A stretch of 59,017 bases of DNA from Sphingobacterium allocomposti. Its GTDB lineage: Bacteria > Bacteroidota > Bacteroidia > Sphingobacteriales > Sphingobacteriaceae. The stretch covers positions 1-59,017 of the forward strand of contig NZ_VNHX01000028.1 in the NCBI RefSeq assembly GCF_008124885.1, read 5' to 3'. Positions 35,824-43,759 of this stretch are shown piece after piece. The translations under genes were made by a program, and so were the position numbers. Under the pieces are notes generated by a model. The model was not told the DNA's origin, did no database searches, and saw only the letters and a program-made list of their open reading frames with translations. Position 1 is the stretch's first letter. The number at the start of each line of letters is the position of its first letter.

Positions 35824-36180
35824 TTATCGCCCGATGATCTTTTTTCGGTGCGCAATCCCCCATTCTGTAAGATTATCGATTATGGTTTTCAGCGTTCGAC
35901 CATGTTCTGTAAGTTGATACTGTACCGTGACAGGCTGTGTGTCTAAAACTGTTCTTTTTATTAACTTGTTCAGTTCAAGTTCCTTTAGTTCTTTGCTTAA
36001 CATCCTATTCGAAATACCGTCCACGTCATTGAGGATATCCGAAAATCGTCTTTTGTTGTAGAAGCAAATCGACGAGATGATAGGTATCTTCCACTTCCCG
36101 CTCAACACGTCCATCGAATCCTGAACGGCTCTCATTTCCTTCTTGTGCTCCTGCCTGAATTGTTTTGTTTCGCACTCCAT
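35824..36180 (-). CDS. HxlR-family transcriptional regulator
   Basis: The 118-residue winged-helix protein shows the family pattern: DSMDVLSGKWKIPIISSICFYNKRRFSDI, NRMLSKELKELELNKLIKR and VTVQYQLTEHGRTLKTIIDNLTEWG. HxlR proteins sense electrophiles or redox stress and regulate an adjacent divergent gene. Here the divergent partner is the SDR at 36286, with a TAACTT dyad in the shared 105-bp region. The Cys at residue 3 and in SICFYNK could be redox sensors, which is inference. Confidence 0.9.
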   Translation of the reverse strand: MECETKQFRQEHKKEMRAVQDSMDVLSGKWKIPIISSICFYNKRRFSDILNDVDGISNRMLSKELKELELNKLIKRTVLDTQPVTVQYQLTEHGRTLKTIIDNLTEWGIAHRKKIIGR

Positions 36181-36222
36181 AATGTTACTTTGTTACACCG
36201 ATGTTATTATTATTTTCCGGAA

Positions 36223-36230
36223 CAAAGTTA
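36223..36230 (-). promoter_or_regulatory. -7 box TAACTTTG for hxlR
   Basis: Minus-strand TAACTTTG is an exact TAnnTTTG match 43 bp before the HxlR ATG. TTTTGG lies about 15 bp further upstream, slightly closer than a typical -33 element. Confidence 0.6.
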
Positions 36231-36243
36231 CTAAAAATAACTT
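36225..36243. promoter_or_regulatory. candidate HxlR operator dyad AAGTTA-N7-TAACTT
   Basis: A perfect inverted repeat overlaps the -7 box of the regulator gene and the -33 zone of the divergent SDR promoter. It is the natural place for an autoregulating HxlR dimer. Confidence 0.5.
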
Positions 36244-36251
36244 ACCAAAAC

Positions 36252-36259
36252 TACCTTTG
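36252..36259 (+). promoter_or_regulatory. -7 box TACCTTTG for the SDR gene
   Basis: Exact TAnnTTTG match 27 bp before the SDR ATG at 36286. TACCTTTG recurs before 46247 and 51128. Confidence 0.55.
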
Positions 36260-36285
36260 TGCCATCACACAAAACAAAATTTAAA

Positions 36286-37032
36286 ATGGATTTTACCAAC
36301 AAAAACGTAGTTATTACAGGTGGCAGCACAGGAATAGGGTTCGCCACTGCACAAGCTTTTATCGACGCAGGAGCGACTGTATGGATCACAAGCAGAAGTG
36401 CAGCTAATCTGCAAAAAGCGGCTGAAAAAATCAACAGCCACAAACTCAAAACAGTTGTTTCAGACACATCCGATGTGGCCGGTATTTCGCTATTGGAAAA
36501 GGCCATTGCAGCGAGCGGAAACAAAGTGGACGTTCTTTTTCTAAATGCTGGAATTGCCCTCTTTGCACCGATTGAGCAGGTAACAGAAGCAGACTTCGAC
36601 GCCCAATTCAATACGAATGTAAAAGGCTATTTCTTCACGTTACAGAAATTTATTCCGCATTTGGCGGCTGGAGCGGCAGTACTGCTCACCTCATCTACTG
36701 TTGCAACGGCGTCTCCGATGTACGGGAGTGTATATTCCGCAACCAAAGGTGCGGTCAATAAAATCGCTCAGATTGCTGCAAACGAGTTGGCTGACAGAAA
36801 GATCAGGGTAAACATTGTGAGCCCCGGACCGACACAGACCGAAGGGTTCGACAAGGCTGTCCCCGATGATGCAGTGAAAAAACAATTTGCTGCAACGACG
36901 GCTCTACAAAGAATGGGTACGCCCGATGAAATCGCAAAGACGGTTCTCTTTCTGGCTTCTGACAGTGCCAGTTTTATTACCGGAACAGAATTATTGGTGG
37001 ATGGCGGTTATATCGGCTACGCGCTGAAATAG
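36286..37032 (+). CDS. SDR family oxidoreductase (classical)
   Basis: The product is 248 residues from ATG 36286 (MDFTNKNVVITGG); nine upstream codons overlap the promoter. The cofactor loop is TGGSTGIG (11-18). LNAGI, LTSSTV with the catalytic Ser, YSATKGAVN with Tyr and Lys, and SPGPTQTEG follow the classical order. The C-terminal ITGTELLVDGGY is typical. Members controlled by HxlR often reduce quinone-like or carbonyl electrophiles; the specific substrate is unknown. A strong terminator follows at 37063. Confidence 0.92.
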   Translation: MDFTNKNVVITGGSTGIGFATAQAFIDAGATVWITSRSAANLQKAAEKINSHKLKTVVSDTSDVAGISLLEKAIAASGNKVDVLFLNAGIALFAPIEQVTEADFDAQFNTNVKGYFFTLQKFIPHLAAGAAVLLTSSTVATASPMYGSVYSATKGAVNKIAQIAANELADRKIRVNIVSPGPTQTEGFDKAVPDDAVKKQFAATTALQRMGTPDEIAKTVLFLASDSASFITGTELLVDGGYIGYALK

Positions 37033-37062
37033 GGTTGTAACGACTGTTGTCCGGACAATGAC

Positions 37063-37093
37063 CACAGGCAGTGTTATGCCTGTGTTTTTTTTT
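37063..37093 (+). terminator. strong intrinsic terminator
   Basis: Arms CACAGGCA (37063-37070) and TGCCTGTG (37077-37084) are followed by nine T residues, 30 bp after the SDR stop. Confidence 0.85.
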
Positions 37094-37136
37094 ACAGTGC
37101 TGCCGGGGCTTTGACAGTAGACGAGGTAAAATGTGG

Positions 37137-37291
37137 GTGTTCGCGTTGATGTTCCTACCTCCTGGCGATGACGGATGTGAGAAGTGAGAAGTGAGAAATC
37201 AGAAGTGAGAAACTTGGGGTTAGAATAGTTAGATGGGATTTGAATAGTTAGAAGGGAAGATCGCTTCGTCCCTACCTGCCCGCGGTGACGG
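37137..37291. repeat. REP-like copies 4 and 5 flanking a GTGAGAA/TAGTTAGA tandem tract
   Basis: A diverged REP-like copy (37137-37174, ending GGCGATGACGG) and a good copy (37257-37291, AGATCGCTTCGTCCCTACCT, ending GCGGTGACGG) bracket about 80 bp of short tandem repeats: GTGAGAA units from 37178 and then AATAGTTAGA units. No gene is present between 37033 and 37484. Confidence 0.65.
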
Positions 37292-37333
37292 GTATTGCGT
37301 TTAATGTGCCCGCCTAACTTTAAAGCATGCTCA

Positions 37334-37364
37334 TTGTTTTTCAACCGTGCATTTATTATATTTA
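37334..37364 (+). promoter_or_regulatory. promoter TTG-N20-TATATTTA
   Basis: TTG (37334-37336), a 20-bp spacer and TATATTTA (37357-37364) form a good Bacteroidota promoter, leaving a leader of about 115 nt before the ATG at 37485. The same boxes and spacing occur before the 54869 gene. Confidence 0.55.
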
Positions 37365-37484
37365 TAAACGAATAGCTACAAATTAGTATAAACGGCTGAT
37401 ATCGTCGATGTCTGCTTTACGGGAACGGGAACCGACACGACAACACGTAATACAATCTCAGCATGCACGAATAAACTACAGGAA

Positions 37485-37712
37485 ATGAAAACACTACTCA
37501 CGGTACTATTTTTGTTCACCCTTAGCACCTTCGCCTTTGGGCAGGACTACACGGAAAGAACAACCCAGACTATCTATCAGTCCGGAATCGGCCTCGGCTC
37601 GGTTATCGCTGTTGTCGCTTCATGGGATCGCAACAAATCTATACTCTGGGCTATTCTCCATGGAATACTCAGCTGGTTTTATGTCATCTACTTCGCCATG
37701 ACAAGAAAGTAA
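37485..37712 (+). CDS. small secreted or membrane protein (75 aa)
   Basis: A signal peptide (MKTLLTVLFLFTLSTFAFGQ) is followed by YQSGIGLGSVIAVVASWDRNKSILWAILHGILSWFYVIYFAM. The latter contains two short hydrophobic helices around the SWDRNKSILWAIxHG block, which I recall as recurring in small Bacteroidota membrane proteins. It is probably an inner-membrane protein of unknown role. It may be co-transcribed with the next small membrane protein 69 bp downstream. Confidence 0.75.
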   Translation: MKTLLTVLFLFTLSTFAFGQDYTERTTQTIYQSGIGLGSVIAVVASWDRNKSILWAILHGILSWFYVIYFAMTRK

Positions 37713-37781
37713 CATACATATAGCGGCGGACATCCAGCATGCTGTGATACATGGAAAGACTATCCGCGTTGACTTAAATAC

Positions 37782-38075
37782 ATGATGACACAACATCTAA
37801 AGACCGTACTATGGTTCAATATAGCCATAGCAGTCTTTTTTATACTGAGCTATTCGAATGTCGAATTCTTCGAAAGCAATCTTTTACGCGGCGTGTTGAC
37901 CTTCGTCCACGAGCTCTTTATTCTCTTGATCGCCACTATCGTTATTTTCAGCTTTCTATACGCCCTAATACTGCTCGTTAAAAGAGAAAATACCCGTCTT
38001 AAAATTTTATTGGTTGCGCTAGCATCACTAAATATCTTCTTCACATTTATATTGCCCGGTTTGAAAAGCTATTAA
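37782..38075 (+). CDS. small integral membrane protein, three helices
   Basis: The product has 97 residues with hydrophobic helices around 8-24 (VLWFNIAIAVFFIL), 40-68 (FVHELFILLIATIVIFSFLYALILLV) and 75-93 (ILLVALASLNIFFTFIL). A short basic loop (KRENTRLK) lies between the last two. No family is recognised. Confidence 0.6.
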   Translation: MMTQHLKTVLWFNIAIAVFFILSYSNVEFFESNLLRGVLTFVHELFILLIATIVIFSFLYALILLVKRENTRLKILLVALASLNIFFTFILPGLKSY

Positions 38076-38196
38076 AACGGGGGTAAAACGCCGACGCGGC
38101 AGCGGTTAGATTCCAGCCTCCGTGACGTGCGGTGCGGGGTACGCCGACACCGCAATATCCCTCACCCCGGATCGCGGCAAGGTTCTCTCTTACTTC

Positions 38197-38217
38197 TAAG
38201 CGAAGCTTACTTTTTTT
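38197..38217 (+). terminator. weak intrinsic terminator candidate
   Basis: A 5-bp stem TAAGC-GAA-GCTTA followed by C and seven T residues lies between the small membrane-protein genes (+) and CtaG (-). Confidence 0.35.
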
Positions 38218-38250
38218 CTCCCGTAAAATCTCCTGTCAGGAAGGATGTGC

Positions 38251-39123
38251 TTAGCCGGGAAACACCGTACGAAGCCGCACATTGGGCTGTTTCCGGAAGA
38301 ACCAAAGCGTGAATACGATGACGAGAAGGATCAGTTCGGCCAGGTCTCCCCAATAATACATCATAACAGCGGCTTCCTGCCCGGCAGCCACCATACCCTC
38401 GTCGACGCCGGTCATTACGCCACTATACGTTTTACATGTAGCGGCGCCGATGCCGGCCGCGGTATTGGTGATATCGGGCAACGCGTATACGTACATAATT
38501 TTGCAGAGGCAACCATGCAAAGCTATACTCAGGAAAATGACGGCGAGGCGGACGTAAAGATCGGGCCGGTTTGGGAGTGCCTCCAGGCCGATCACAGACC
38601 AGGCAAAGAGGCAACCCGCGAGGACGAAGTGAACATGAACGACGCCATGTAGAAGGGGCGAACCTAAACTAAGTTGATAAAGCGGCGTGAGATAAAGGAT
38701 ATACATACCGCCTACATTCAGCAACAGAGCCGTAAAAGGGTGTGATAGGATATGAATGGCGCGGGATTTCAGGAAAATTGTCATGTTTCTGGCAACCGAA
38801 GGCGGCACCGAAAGTAACAGCAGCTTCAAGGGTACTCCTAAAACCAGGAATATGGGTGCATACATGGCTATAAGGAGATGTTGTACCATATGTCCACGGA
38901 TGTCGTCGTGCCCCCAGTGCATCATCGGCGGTGCCATCCCCACGGCAAGTATAAAAGTGCCTATCACAAAACTGCCTAGATGCCAATAAGAGATATTACG
39001 TCTACGGCGACGTAGCCCTAGAAACAGGAGAAGATAGGTTATCCCCAGCAGGGCTACGATGCTAACGGGGATATAGTCTTGCCAAGTCTCTTCAGGGATC
39101 GCAATGTTCATCATGTCAGTCAT
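38251..39123 (-). CDS. CtaG (caa3-type) cytochrome oxidase assembly-like membrane protein
   Basis: The product has 290 residues and about seven transmembrane helices. The conserved His-rich core is visible: APPMMHWGHDDIRGHMVQHLLIAMYAPIFLVLG, then HPFTALLLNVGGMYILYLTPLY and GVVHVHFVLAGCLFAW. The family (caa3_CtaG) is linked to copper delivery to heme-copper oxidases, but many members, including those beside DUF2243 proteins, sit apart from oxidase genes, as here. It overlaps the upstream DUF2243 gene by 8 bp. Confidence 0.85.
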   Translation of the reverse strand: MTDMMNIAIPEETWQDYIPVSIVALLGITYLLLFLGLRRRRRNISYWHLGSFVIGTFILAVGMAPPMMHWGHDDIRGHMVQHLLIAMYAPIFLVLGVPLKLLLLSVPPSVARNMTIFLKSRAIHILSHPFTALLLNVGGMYILYLTPLYQLSLGSPLLHGVVHVHFVLAGCLFAWSVIGLEALPNRPDLYVRLAVIFLSIALHGCLCKIMYVYALPDITNTAAGIGAATCKTYSGVMTGVDEGMVAAGQEAAVMMYYWGDLAELILLVIVFTLWFFRKQPNVRLRTVFPG

Positions 39124-39574
39124 GGTTTGAAACGCGGCGACGATACATTATAAGTCCGATGCCAAGCAGCAACAGTCCCACCGCATTCCACGCGACGTCA
39201 TACGGGAGCACATTGTCGACATAGCGCACCTGATGAAGGCGCAGTAGCTTGTGATTGACGATGCCGTCGAATAGCTGGAAGCCTCCTGCACCCACGAGCG
39301 TTCCGGCCCATGCGAGTTTCGTTAACAACATATTCCTACGACGGAGATCGAGCAGCAGAAAGAAGCCGGCCACCAGAAGAACCAGTTCAAATGCATGCAA
39401 AAACCCATCGGCCATTATACCGATAGTTTCCGAGGCGCCATCATAAAAATGATGCCAGGCCAATATTTGATGAAACACGATCTCGTCGACTCCCGCCATT
39501 AAGCCTATGCCTACCATGGCCCCAGCCCCCGTCGGCCACCGTACCGCTTTCGCTGTGTTTATTGTGGACTCCAT
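39116..39574 (-). CDS. DUF2243 membrane protein
   Basis: The product has 152 residues and four transmembrane helices. The GLMAGVDEIVFHQILAWHHFYD block, ADGFLHAFELV and FQLFDGIVNHKLLRLHQVR with repeated His and Asp residues typify DUF2243. The His cluster might bind copper or heme, by analogy with its overlapping CtaG-like partner; that is inference. The two proteins are recurrent neighbours in my memory of such loci. Confidence 0.85.
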   Translation of the reverse strand: MESTINTAKAVRWPTGAGAMVGIGLMAGVDEIVFHQILAWHHFYDGASETIGIMADGFLHAFELVLLVAGFFLLLDLRRRNMLLTKLAWAGTLVGAGGFQLFDGIVNHKLLRLHQVRYVDNVLPYDVAWNAVGLLLLGIGLIMYRRRVSNHD

Positions 39575-39821
39575 CTTTTCGTTGCTTGTAGATTCTCCAC
39601 TAGAACGGAGACAACAGCTATTTGTTTAACGAAAGGTAAGACCTGTCACTGTTGCAGTCCAATGCGGACTCCAACTGGGGACTTCTTATACCGGAATCCG
39701 TCCGGAGCCTCCGGCGAGTACGCTGGGTAGCAGGCACTAGGTTGTCTCGGCGAACCTCCTGCAATAACGGACTTTTTTGCACGTAATGGCCTACCGCATT
39801 TCAAATAACCGTGTCGCCGGC

Positions 39822-39829
39822 TATCTTTG
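39822..39829 (+). promoter_or_regulatory. -7 box TATCTTTG
   Basis: Exact TAnnTTTG match about 55 bp before the MmcQ gene at 39884, with TTC rather than TTG 19 bp upstream. The rest of the 39575-39883 gap shows nothing else. Confidence 0.5.
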
Positions 39830-39883
39830 CTAACGTAAAATTGGTAAAACCAGCCTGTACACTCAACTGTTAAACTGATACTG

Positions 39884-40258
39884 ATGAATATAGAAGATTT
39901 CCGCGATTACTGTCTGTCCTTTAAGGGAGCTGCGGATAAAATGCCCTTTCAGAATGCCAAATCCGATTATGATAAAAATATCATGACAATCGGTGTGATG
40001 GACAAATGGTTTTGCTTCGTGAATATCGAGGTTTTCGACTTCTGCGATCTTAAATGTGACCCTGTTGAATCCAAGAGGCTGCAGGAAGAGTATGAAGGGA
40101 TAACCCCTGGCTATCACATGAACAAAAAACATTGGATCAGCGTATACTTCAACAAAGATGTTCCGAAAGATAAAATTGAGTCATTGGTAAAAAACTCGTA
40201 CAATCTTGTTGCAGAAGGCCTTAGCAAAAAACAACGTGAGGCTTTGGAAAAGCTATAA
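39884..40258 (+). CDS. MmcQ/YjbR family DNA-binding protein, copy 1
   Basis: The product is 124 residues: MNIEDFRDYCLSFKGAADKMPF, then MDKWFCFVNIEVFDFCDLKCDP, GITPGYHMNKKHWISVYFN and KNSYNLVAEGLSKKQRE. This is the single CyaY-like domain of MmcQ/YjbR proteins, proposed to bind DNA but with no defined biology. A diverged second copy follows at 40336, suggesting tandem duplication. The MNKKHW motif is the most conserved part. Confidence 0.88.
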   Translation: MNIEDFRDYCLSFKGAADKMPFQNAKSDYDKNIMTIGVMDKWFCFVNIEVFDFCDLKCDPVESKRLQEEYEGITPGYHMNKKHWISVYFNKDVPKDKIESLVKNSYNLVAEGLSKKQREALEKL

Positions 40259-40335
40259 TTTTATAGCAAATTGCATTATGTAATGGCGAAGGTCACCCCG
40301 ACACAAGCTGGCTACTTAAGGACAGGACATTAAAA

Positions 40336-40692
40336 ATGAACGTAGAAGAACTGAGAGACTATTGTTTATCATTACCGAAAAGCCGTGAAGGAATGCCCTT
40401 CTCCAGCTTTTTCCGCAATTCCCGCGCCATCCTGGTGTTCTATAATGAGAATAAAATGTTTTGTCTCTTTGATATAGAGAGGTTTGATTCGTGCACAATC
40501 AAATGTTCGCCTGATGAAATACCCGAGCTAAAAGAAAGGTATAGCGCTGTCGGTCCTCCTTTTAATTTAAGCCATAAACACTGGATCAAAATCAGTTTTA
40601 ATGATGATATGTCCGATCAGACGCTGCTGAGCCTTATTTATAAGTCATATCTTCTTGTTTCGCAAAGTAAAAAGATCAGGGATAAGCGATGA
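40336..40692 (+). CDS. MmcQ/YjbR family DNA-binding protein, copy 2
   Basis: The product has 118 residues with the same layout as its neighbour: MNVEELRDYCLSLPKSREGMPF, KMFCLFDIERFDSCTIKCSP, LSHKHWIKISFN and YKSYLLVSQSKK. Identity between the pair is modest, so the duplication is old. The 77-bp gap allows co-transcription. The basic tail (KKIRDKR) replaces the longer helix of copy 1. Confidence 0.85.
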   Translation: MNVEELRDYCLSLPKSREGMPFSSFFRNSRAILVFYNENKMFCLFDIERFDSCTIKCSPDEIPELKERYSAVGPPFNLSHKHWIKISFNDDMSDQTLLSLIYKSYLLVSQSKKIRDKR

Positions 40693-41029
40693 CGGCGCGA
40701 AAGGATTCGCGGTCTATCTATAAAGATCAGTGTGGCGATTCCTTACAGCAAATTGATCTCTTTTTTTCAACATTCCAGATTTGCCATCTTCAGTAAAAAT
40801 TCTGCTAACTCTATGATCAGCTTCGTATCAGAAAATGTATGCTGTGTAGTTCAGATAGCAAGATAGCAGTCTACATGCTCAATCCGAAAGGAGGTTTTAT
40901 GATAGAGATTTGCCTCTGGAACATCGCCCTGTGATCACCGAGACTATATAAGCATATGCTGCGCGATTAAAGGGCAATTCATAGAAGTTTGCTATCTTTA
41001 TGGTCGCTGCGAGCTATATCCACCTGACA

Positions 41030-41845
41030 ATGGAAAAAGACCTCTATAACGACTTCAGAATACCTGTTCCGACGGGCTTTGAGAAAGTCTTCTCCCATTT
41101 TTATTTTGCAGGGAATACTTCAGATCAGACGGTAACAAAAACGTTGCTACCCTCTTACCAAACCATTTTCGTATTCAGCTTTGGAAGCAACGTTTTGCTC
41201 GAGTCTACACAAAATACACAACTGACAGTTGATAAATGCCTTGTTTTAGGAACCATTAAGCGCGCTTTCACCTATTCTTTGCCGCCTGGATCGAGTATAT
41301 TGGTCGCCGCACTCAAAGACGACGCCTTTTATCGGTTTTTCGGATCATCCCCCGCTACTGAAAATCTGCCCATCGATCCCTGCGGGCTGGTCGATGGCAA
41401 CTGTTTTACGGCATTATGGTATGAACTTAATAAAATTGACAACCCAGATGAGCAGGTGCGCTATATTCTTGAATTTTGCAGACCTTATTTGCGCGAGCAA
41501 AGCGGGGTCGCGCAACAGTTATTAGATTACGGCGAGGGATCGCTAAGCCCGATTAAAACTGTTGCTACCTATAATAGCCAATCCGAACGGAGCATTCAGA
41601 TCAAACAAAAGAAATACTTCGGTTATTCCGTCAAAGAACTCAGCAGATACAGGCGCTTCTTAAAGGCGATAAAACTTATAGAAGACATGGCTTCTAAAGG
41701 GGCGAAAGAAGATTGGTTCCGGATTATCCATGAATGTGGCTATTATGACCAAAGCCAGCTGATAGGCGACTTCAAACATTATATTAACCTTAGCCCGACA
41801 AGGTATCTTAAATTTCAGAAGGAGATCTGCAATCCTAACCATTGA
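41030..41845 (+). CDS. AraC-family transcriptional regulator
   Basis: The product is 271 residues from ATG 41030. A TATCTTTA -7-like box at 40993-41000 overlaps an upstream in-frame ATG at 41000, which would then not be transcribed. The N-terminal part is a cupin-like sensor (FVFSFGSNVLLE, AFTYSLPPGSSILVAALKDDAFYRFFG, the DUF6597-type pattern). The C-terminal domain has YSVKELSRYRRFLKAIKLI and DWFRIIHECGYYDQSQLIGDFKHYINLSPTRYLKFQ. It is followed by the flavodoxin-fold gene 70 bp away, its probable target. The 40693-41029 gap has no other feature. Confidence 0.85.
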   Translation: MEKDLYNDFRIPVPTGFEKVFSHFYFAGNTSDQTVTKTLLPSYQTIFVFSFGSNVLLESTQNTQLTVDKCLVLGTIKRAFTYSLPPGSSILVAALKDDAFYRFFGSSPATENLPIDPCGLVDGNCFTALWYELNKIDNPDEQVRYILEFCRPYLREQSGVAQQLLDYGEGSLSPIKTVATYNSQSERSIQIKQKKYFGYSVKELSRYRRFLKAIKLIEDMASKGAKEDWFRIIHECGYYDQSQLIGDFKHYINLSPTRYLKFQKEICNPNH

Positions 41846-41915
41846 CTTCGTTTTCTTACAATTTTCCGTGTGCGTGATCCACTACTTTTATGCTAGCAAT
41901 TAAAAAAGTAGAACG

Positions 41916-42488
41916 ATGAAACATTTAATTATCTATGCCCATCCGAACGCACATAGCCTGAATGCGCACTTCAGGCAGGCCGTCGTTGAACATCTCTCCG
42001 CAAACGGACATGAGGTCGAGGTTCGGGATCTGTATCAGTTAAACTTCAACCCGGTTCTGTCGCTGGCCGATATGGAAGGGCAGCGGCAGGGGAGCGTATC
42101 CGAAGATGTAAAAAACGAACAGCGCTACATCGACTGGGCAGACTGTATCACATTCGTATTCCCGATCTGGTGGACAGGTCTGCCCGCCATCCTGAAAGGG
42201 TACATCGACCGTGTTTTCAGTTACGGGTTTGCTTACCGCTATGACCAGGGCATTCAAAAGGGATTGCTCACAGGAAAACAGGCCGTTATCATTAACACCC
42301 ATGGAAAATCGCAAACGGAATACCGTGATATCGGAATGGACACGGCTTTATCGCTTACGTCGGACAGGGGCATTTTTCTGTACTGCGGTTTTGAAGTTAA
42401 GCGCCATTTCTTTTTTGATAAAGCGGACCGGGCAGACGCAGACACAGTCGCACAGTGGACCGAGCACATTCTCGAAGCATTTCGGTGA
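41916..42488 (+). CDS. NAD(P)H quinone oxidoreductase, flavodoxin-like fold
   Basis: The product has 190 residues. HLIIYAHPNAHSLNAHFRQAVVEHL carries the flavin phosphate loop. FVFPIWWTGLPAILKGYIDRVFSYGFAY is the NQO/MdaB/KefF hallmark, and VIINTHGKSQTEY precedes the catalytic His/Tyr region. Two-electron reduction of quinones by NAD(P)H is the family reaction. The AraC gene directly upstream suggests induction by a quinone or electrophile. It is more similar to canonical NQO proteins than the paralogue at 30879. Confidence 0.92.
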   Translation: MKHLIIYAHPNAHSLNAHFRQAVVEHLSANGHEVEVRDLYQLNFNPVLSLADMEGQRQGSVSEDVKNEQRYIDWADCITFVFPIWWTGLPAILKGYIDRVFSYGFAYRYDQGIQKGLLTGKQAVIINTHGKSQTEYRDIGMDTALSLTSDRGIFLYCGFEVKRHFFFDKADRADADTVAQWTEHILEAFR

Positions 42489-42547
42489 GGAGCATAAGGG
42501 AAGCTGCCGGTCGGGCGCGGTAGCCGGATTTTTTCTATATTTATCGC

Positions 42548-42937
42548 ATGATGTTGCATGTAACCTGCGCCGTCATTGAACACAATGACAAAATACTGAT
42601 CTGTCAGCGCTCGGCGCAGATGAAATTGCCGCTAAAGTGGGAATTCCCCGGCGGCAAAATAGAGGCCGGCGAGCGGAAAGAAGATTGCCTGAAAAGGGAA
42701 ATCAGGGAAGAGCTGGGGCTGGAAATTGAAGTACAGTCGCCCCTCACTCCCGTGCAGCACCGCTATGCTGATTTTTCGCTCTGCCTCTACCCCTTCCACT
42801 GCACATGGACGGGAGGCGACCTGGCCATGATGGAGCACGCACAGGCCCTATGGGTGGAAAAATCCGATTTAAAGCATTATGACTGGGCGGAGGCCGATGT
42901 GCCTGTCGTTAACGAGATTATTTGCCTAGGACTGTAG
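42548..42937 (+). CDS. MutT-like Nudix hydrolase
   Basis: The product is 129 residues. The Nudix box is complete: G36 with E42, R50-E-I-R-E-E-L-G57, in FPGGKIEAGERKEDCLKREI. The N-terminal VTCAVIEHNDKILICQRS and the length match MutT-type (d)NTP diphosphatases that remove 8-oxo-dGTP. A TATATTTA box (42537-42544) ends four bases before ATG 42548, so the mRNA may be leaderless; a second ATG is at 42551. It starts 60 bp after the quinone reductase and could belong to an oxidative-stress group. Confidence 0.9.
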   Translation: MMLHVTCAVIEHNDKILICQRSAQMKLPLKWEFPGGKIEAGERKEDCLKREIREELGLEIEVQSPLTPVQHRYADFSLCLYPFHCTWTGGDLAMMEHAQALWVEKSDLKHYDWAEADVPVVNEIICLGL

Positions 42938-42988
42938 GGCAAGGCTATCATGAAGAATCTCTTTTTCAAGCAGCTATAGTACAGAAGA

Positions 42989-43666
42989 ATGGTTAGCATA
43001 GATTTAGCAAAAGATTTTATTAAAATTCCTGCGGGCGATATTGAACTCAGGGATGATCGCATTAAACGGAGGTGGACGGTTAAGGTCGACTCGTTTCTGA
43101 TCGCGAAGTTTCCGGTGACACAGGCGCTTTATGAGCGGACGACCAACGAAAATACTAGCGGATTCAGGGGCAGGAATCTGCCTGTCGAAAGTGTTTCCTG
43201 GATAGAAGCTGTAAAATTCTGTAATCTACTATCGGACCTGCACCGTCTTGAAAACTGTTATACCATTGAAAGTAAGGATGATGCCTTTTTTGACAAATCA
43301 AAAAACGGTTTCAGGCTCCCCACGGAGGCGGAATGGGAATTTGCATGTAAGTCGGGAACGAACAACATCCGATATGGAAATTTGCACGATATCGCCTGGT
43401 TCAAAGAAAACGCCGACAAACGCCCTCATGATGTTGGACTGAAAAGACCAAACGACTGGGGCGTGTACGATATGCTTGGGAACGTATGGGAATGGTGTTC
43501 TGATATTTACGATGAGGCGGTCTACGGCCGCTATCGGATTTTCAGGGGCGGCGGATGGAATGATGAGGAAAGAAGCGTCATGGCTACGACCCGAAGGCGA
43601 AGCCACCCCGCATCGTTCAAAATTGACGACCTTGGGTTTCGGATCGCCATCAACTTACCTGTCTAG
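42989..43666 (+). CDS. SUMF1/FGE-fold protein (EgtB/PvdO-like)
   Basis: The product has 225 residues: IKIPAGDIELRDD, IAKFPVTQALYE, PVESVSWIEAVKFCNLL, GFRLPTEAEWEFACKSG, VYDMLGNVWEWCSDIY, FRGGGWND and DLGFRIAI. This is the complete formylglycine-generating-enzyme fold. The cysteines needed by true FGE near the RGGxW block are absent (GGGWNDEERS), so sulfatase activation is unlikely; related proteins serve many roles. No sulfatase is nearby. It follows the Nudix gene by 51 bp. Confidence 0.88.
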   Translation: MVSIDLAKDFIKIPAGDIELRDDRIKRRWTVKVDSFLIAKFPVTQALYERTTNENTSGFRGRNLPVESVSWIEAVKFCNLLSDLHRLENCYTIESKDDAFFDKSKNGFRLPTEAEWEFACKSGTNNIRYGNLHDIAWFKENADKRPHDVGLKRPNDWGVYDMLGNVWEWCSDIYDEAVYGRYRIFRGGGWNDEERSVMATTRRRSHPASFKIDDLGFRIAINLPV

Positions 43667-43712
43667 CGGGGAGGAAACTGCCTTCGGTCTCCCCTCCTAA
43701 CGATAGACAAGG

Positions 43713-43741
43713 AAGGGCGCTAATCAACTGACCAGCGCCCT
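43713..43741. terminator. bidirectional terminator
   Basis: Arms AAGGGCGCT (43713-43721) and AGCGCCCTT (43733-43741), with A-rich and T-rich flanks, lie between the convergent SUMF1 and EamA genes. Confidence 0.75.
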
Positions 43742-43759
43742 TTCCTTCAGACTATCCGC

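Noticed and set aside
37178..37260. CRISPR array from the short GTGAGAA repeats
   Set aside because: Units are under 12 bp, contiguous and without spacers; no cas genes nearby.
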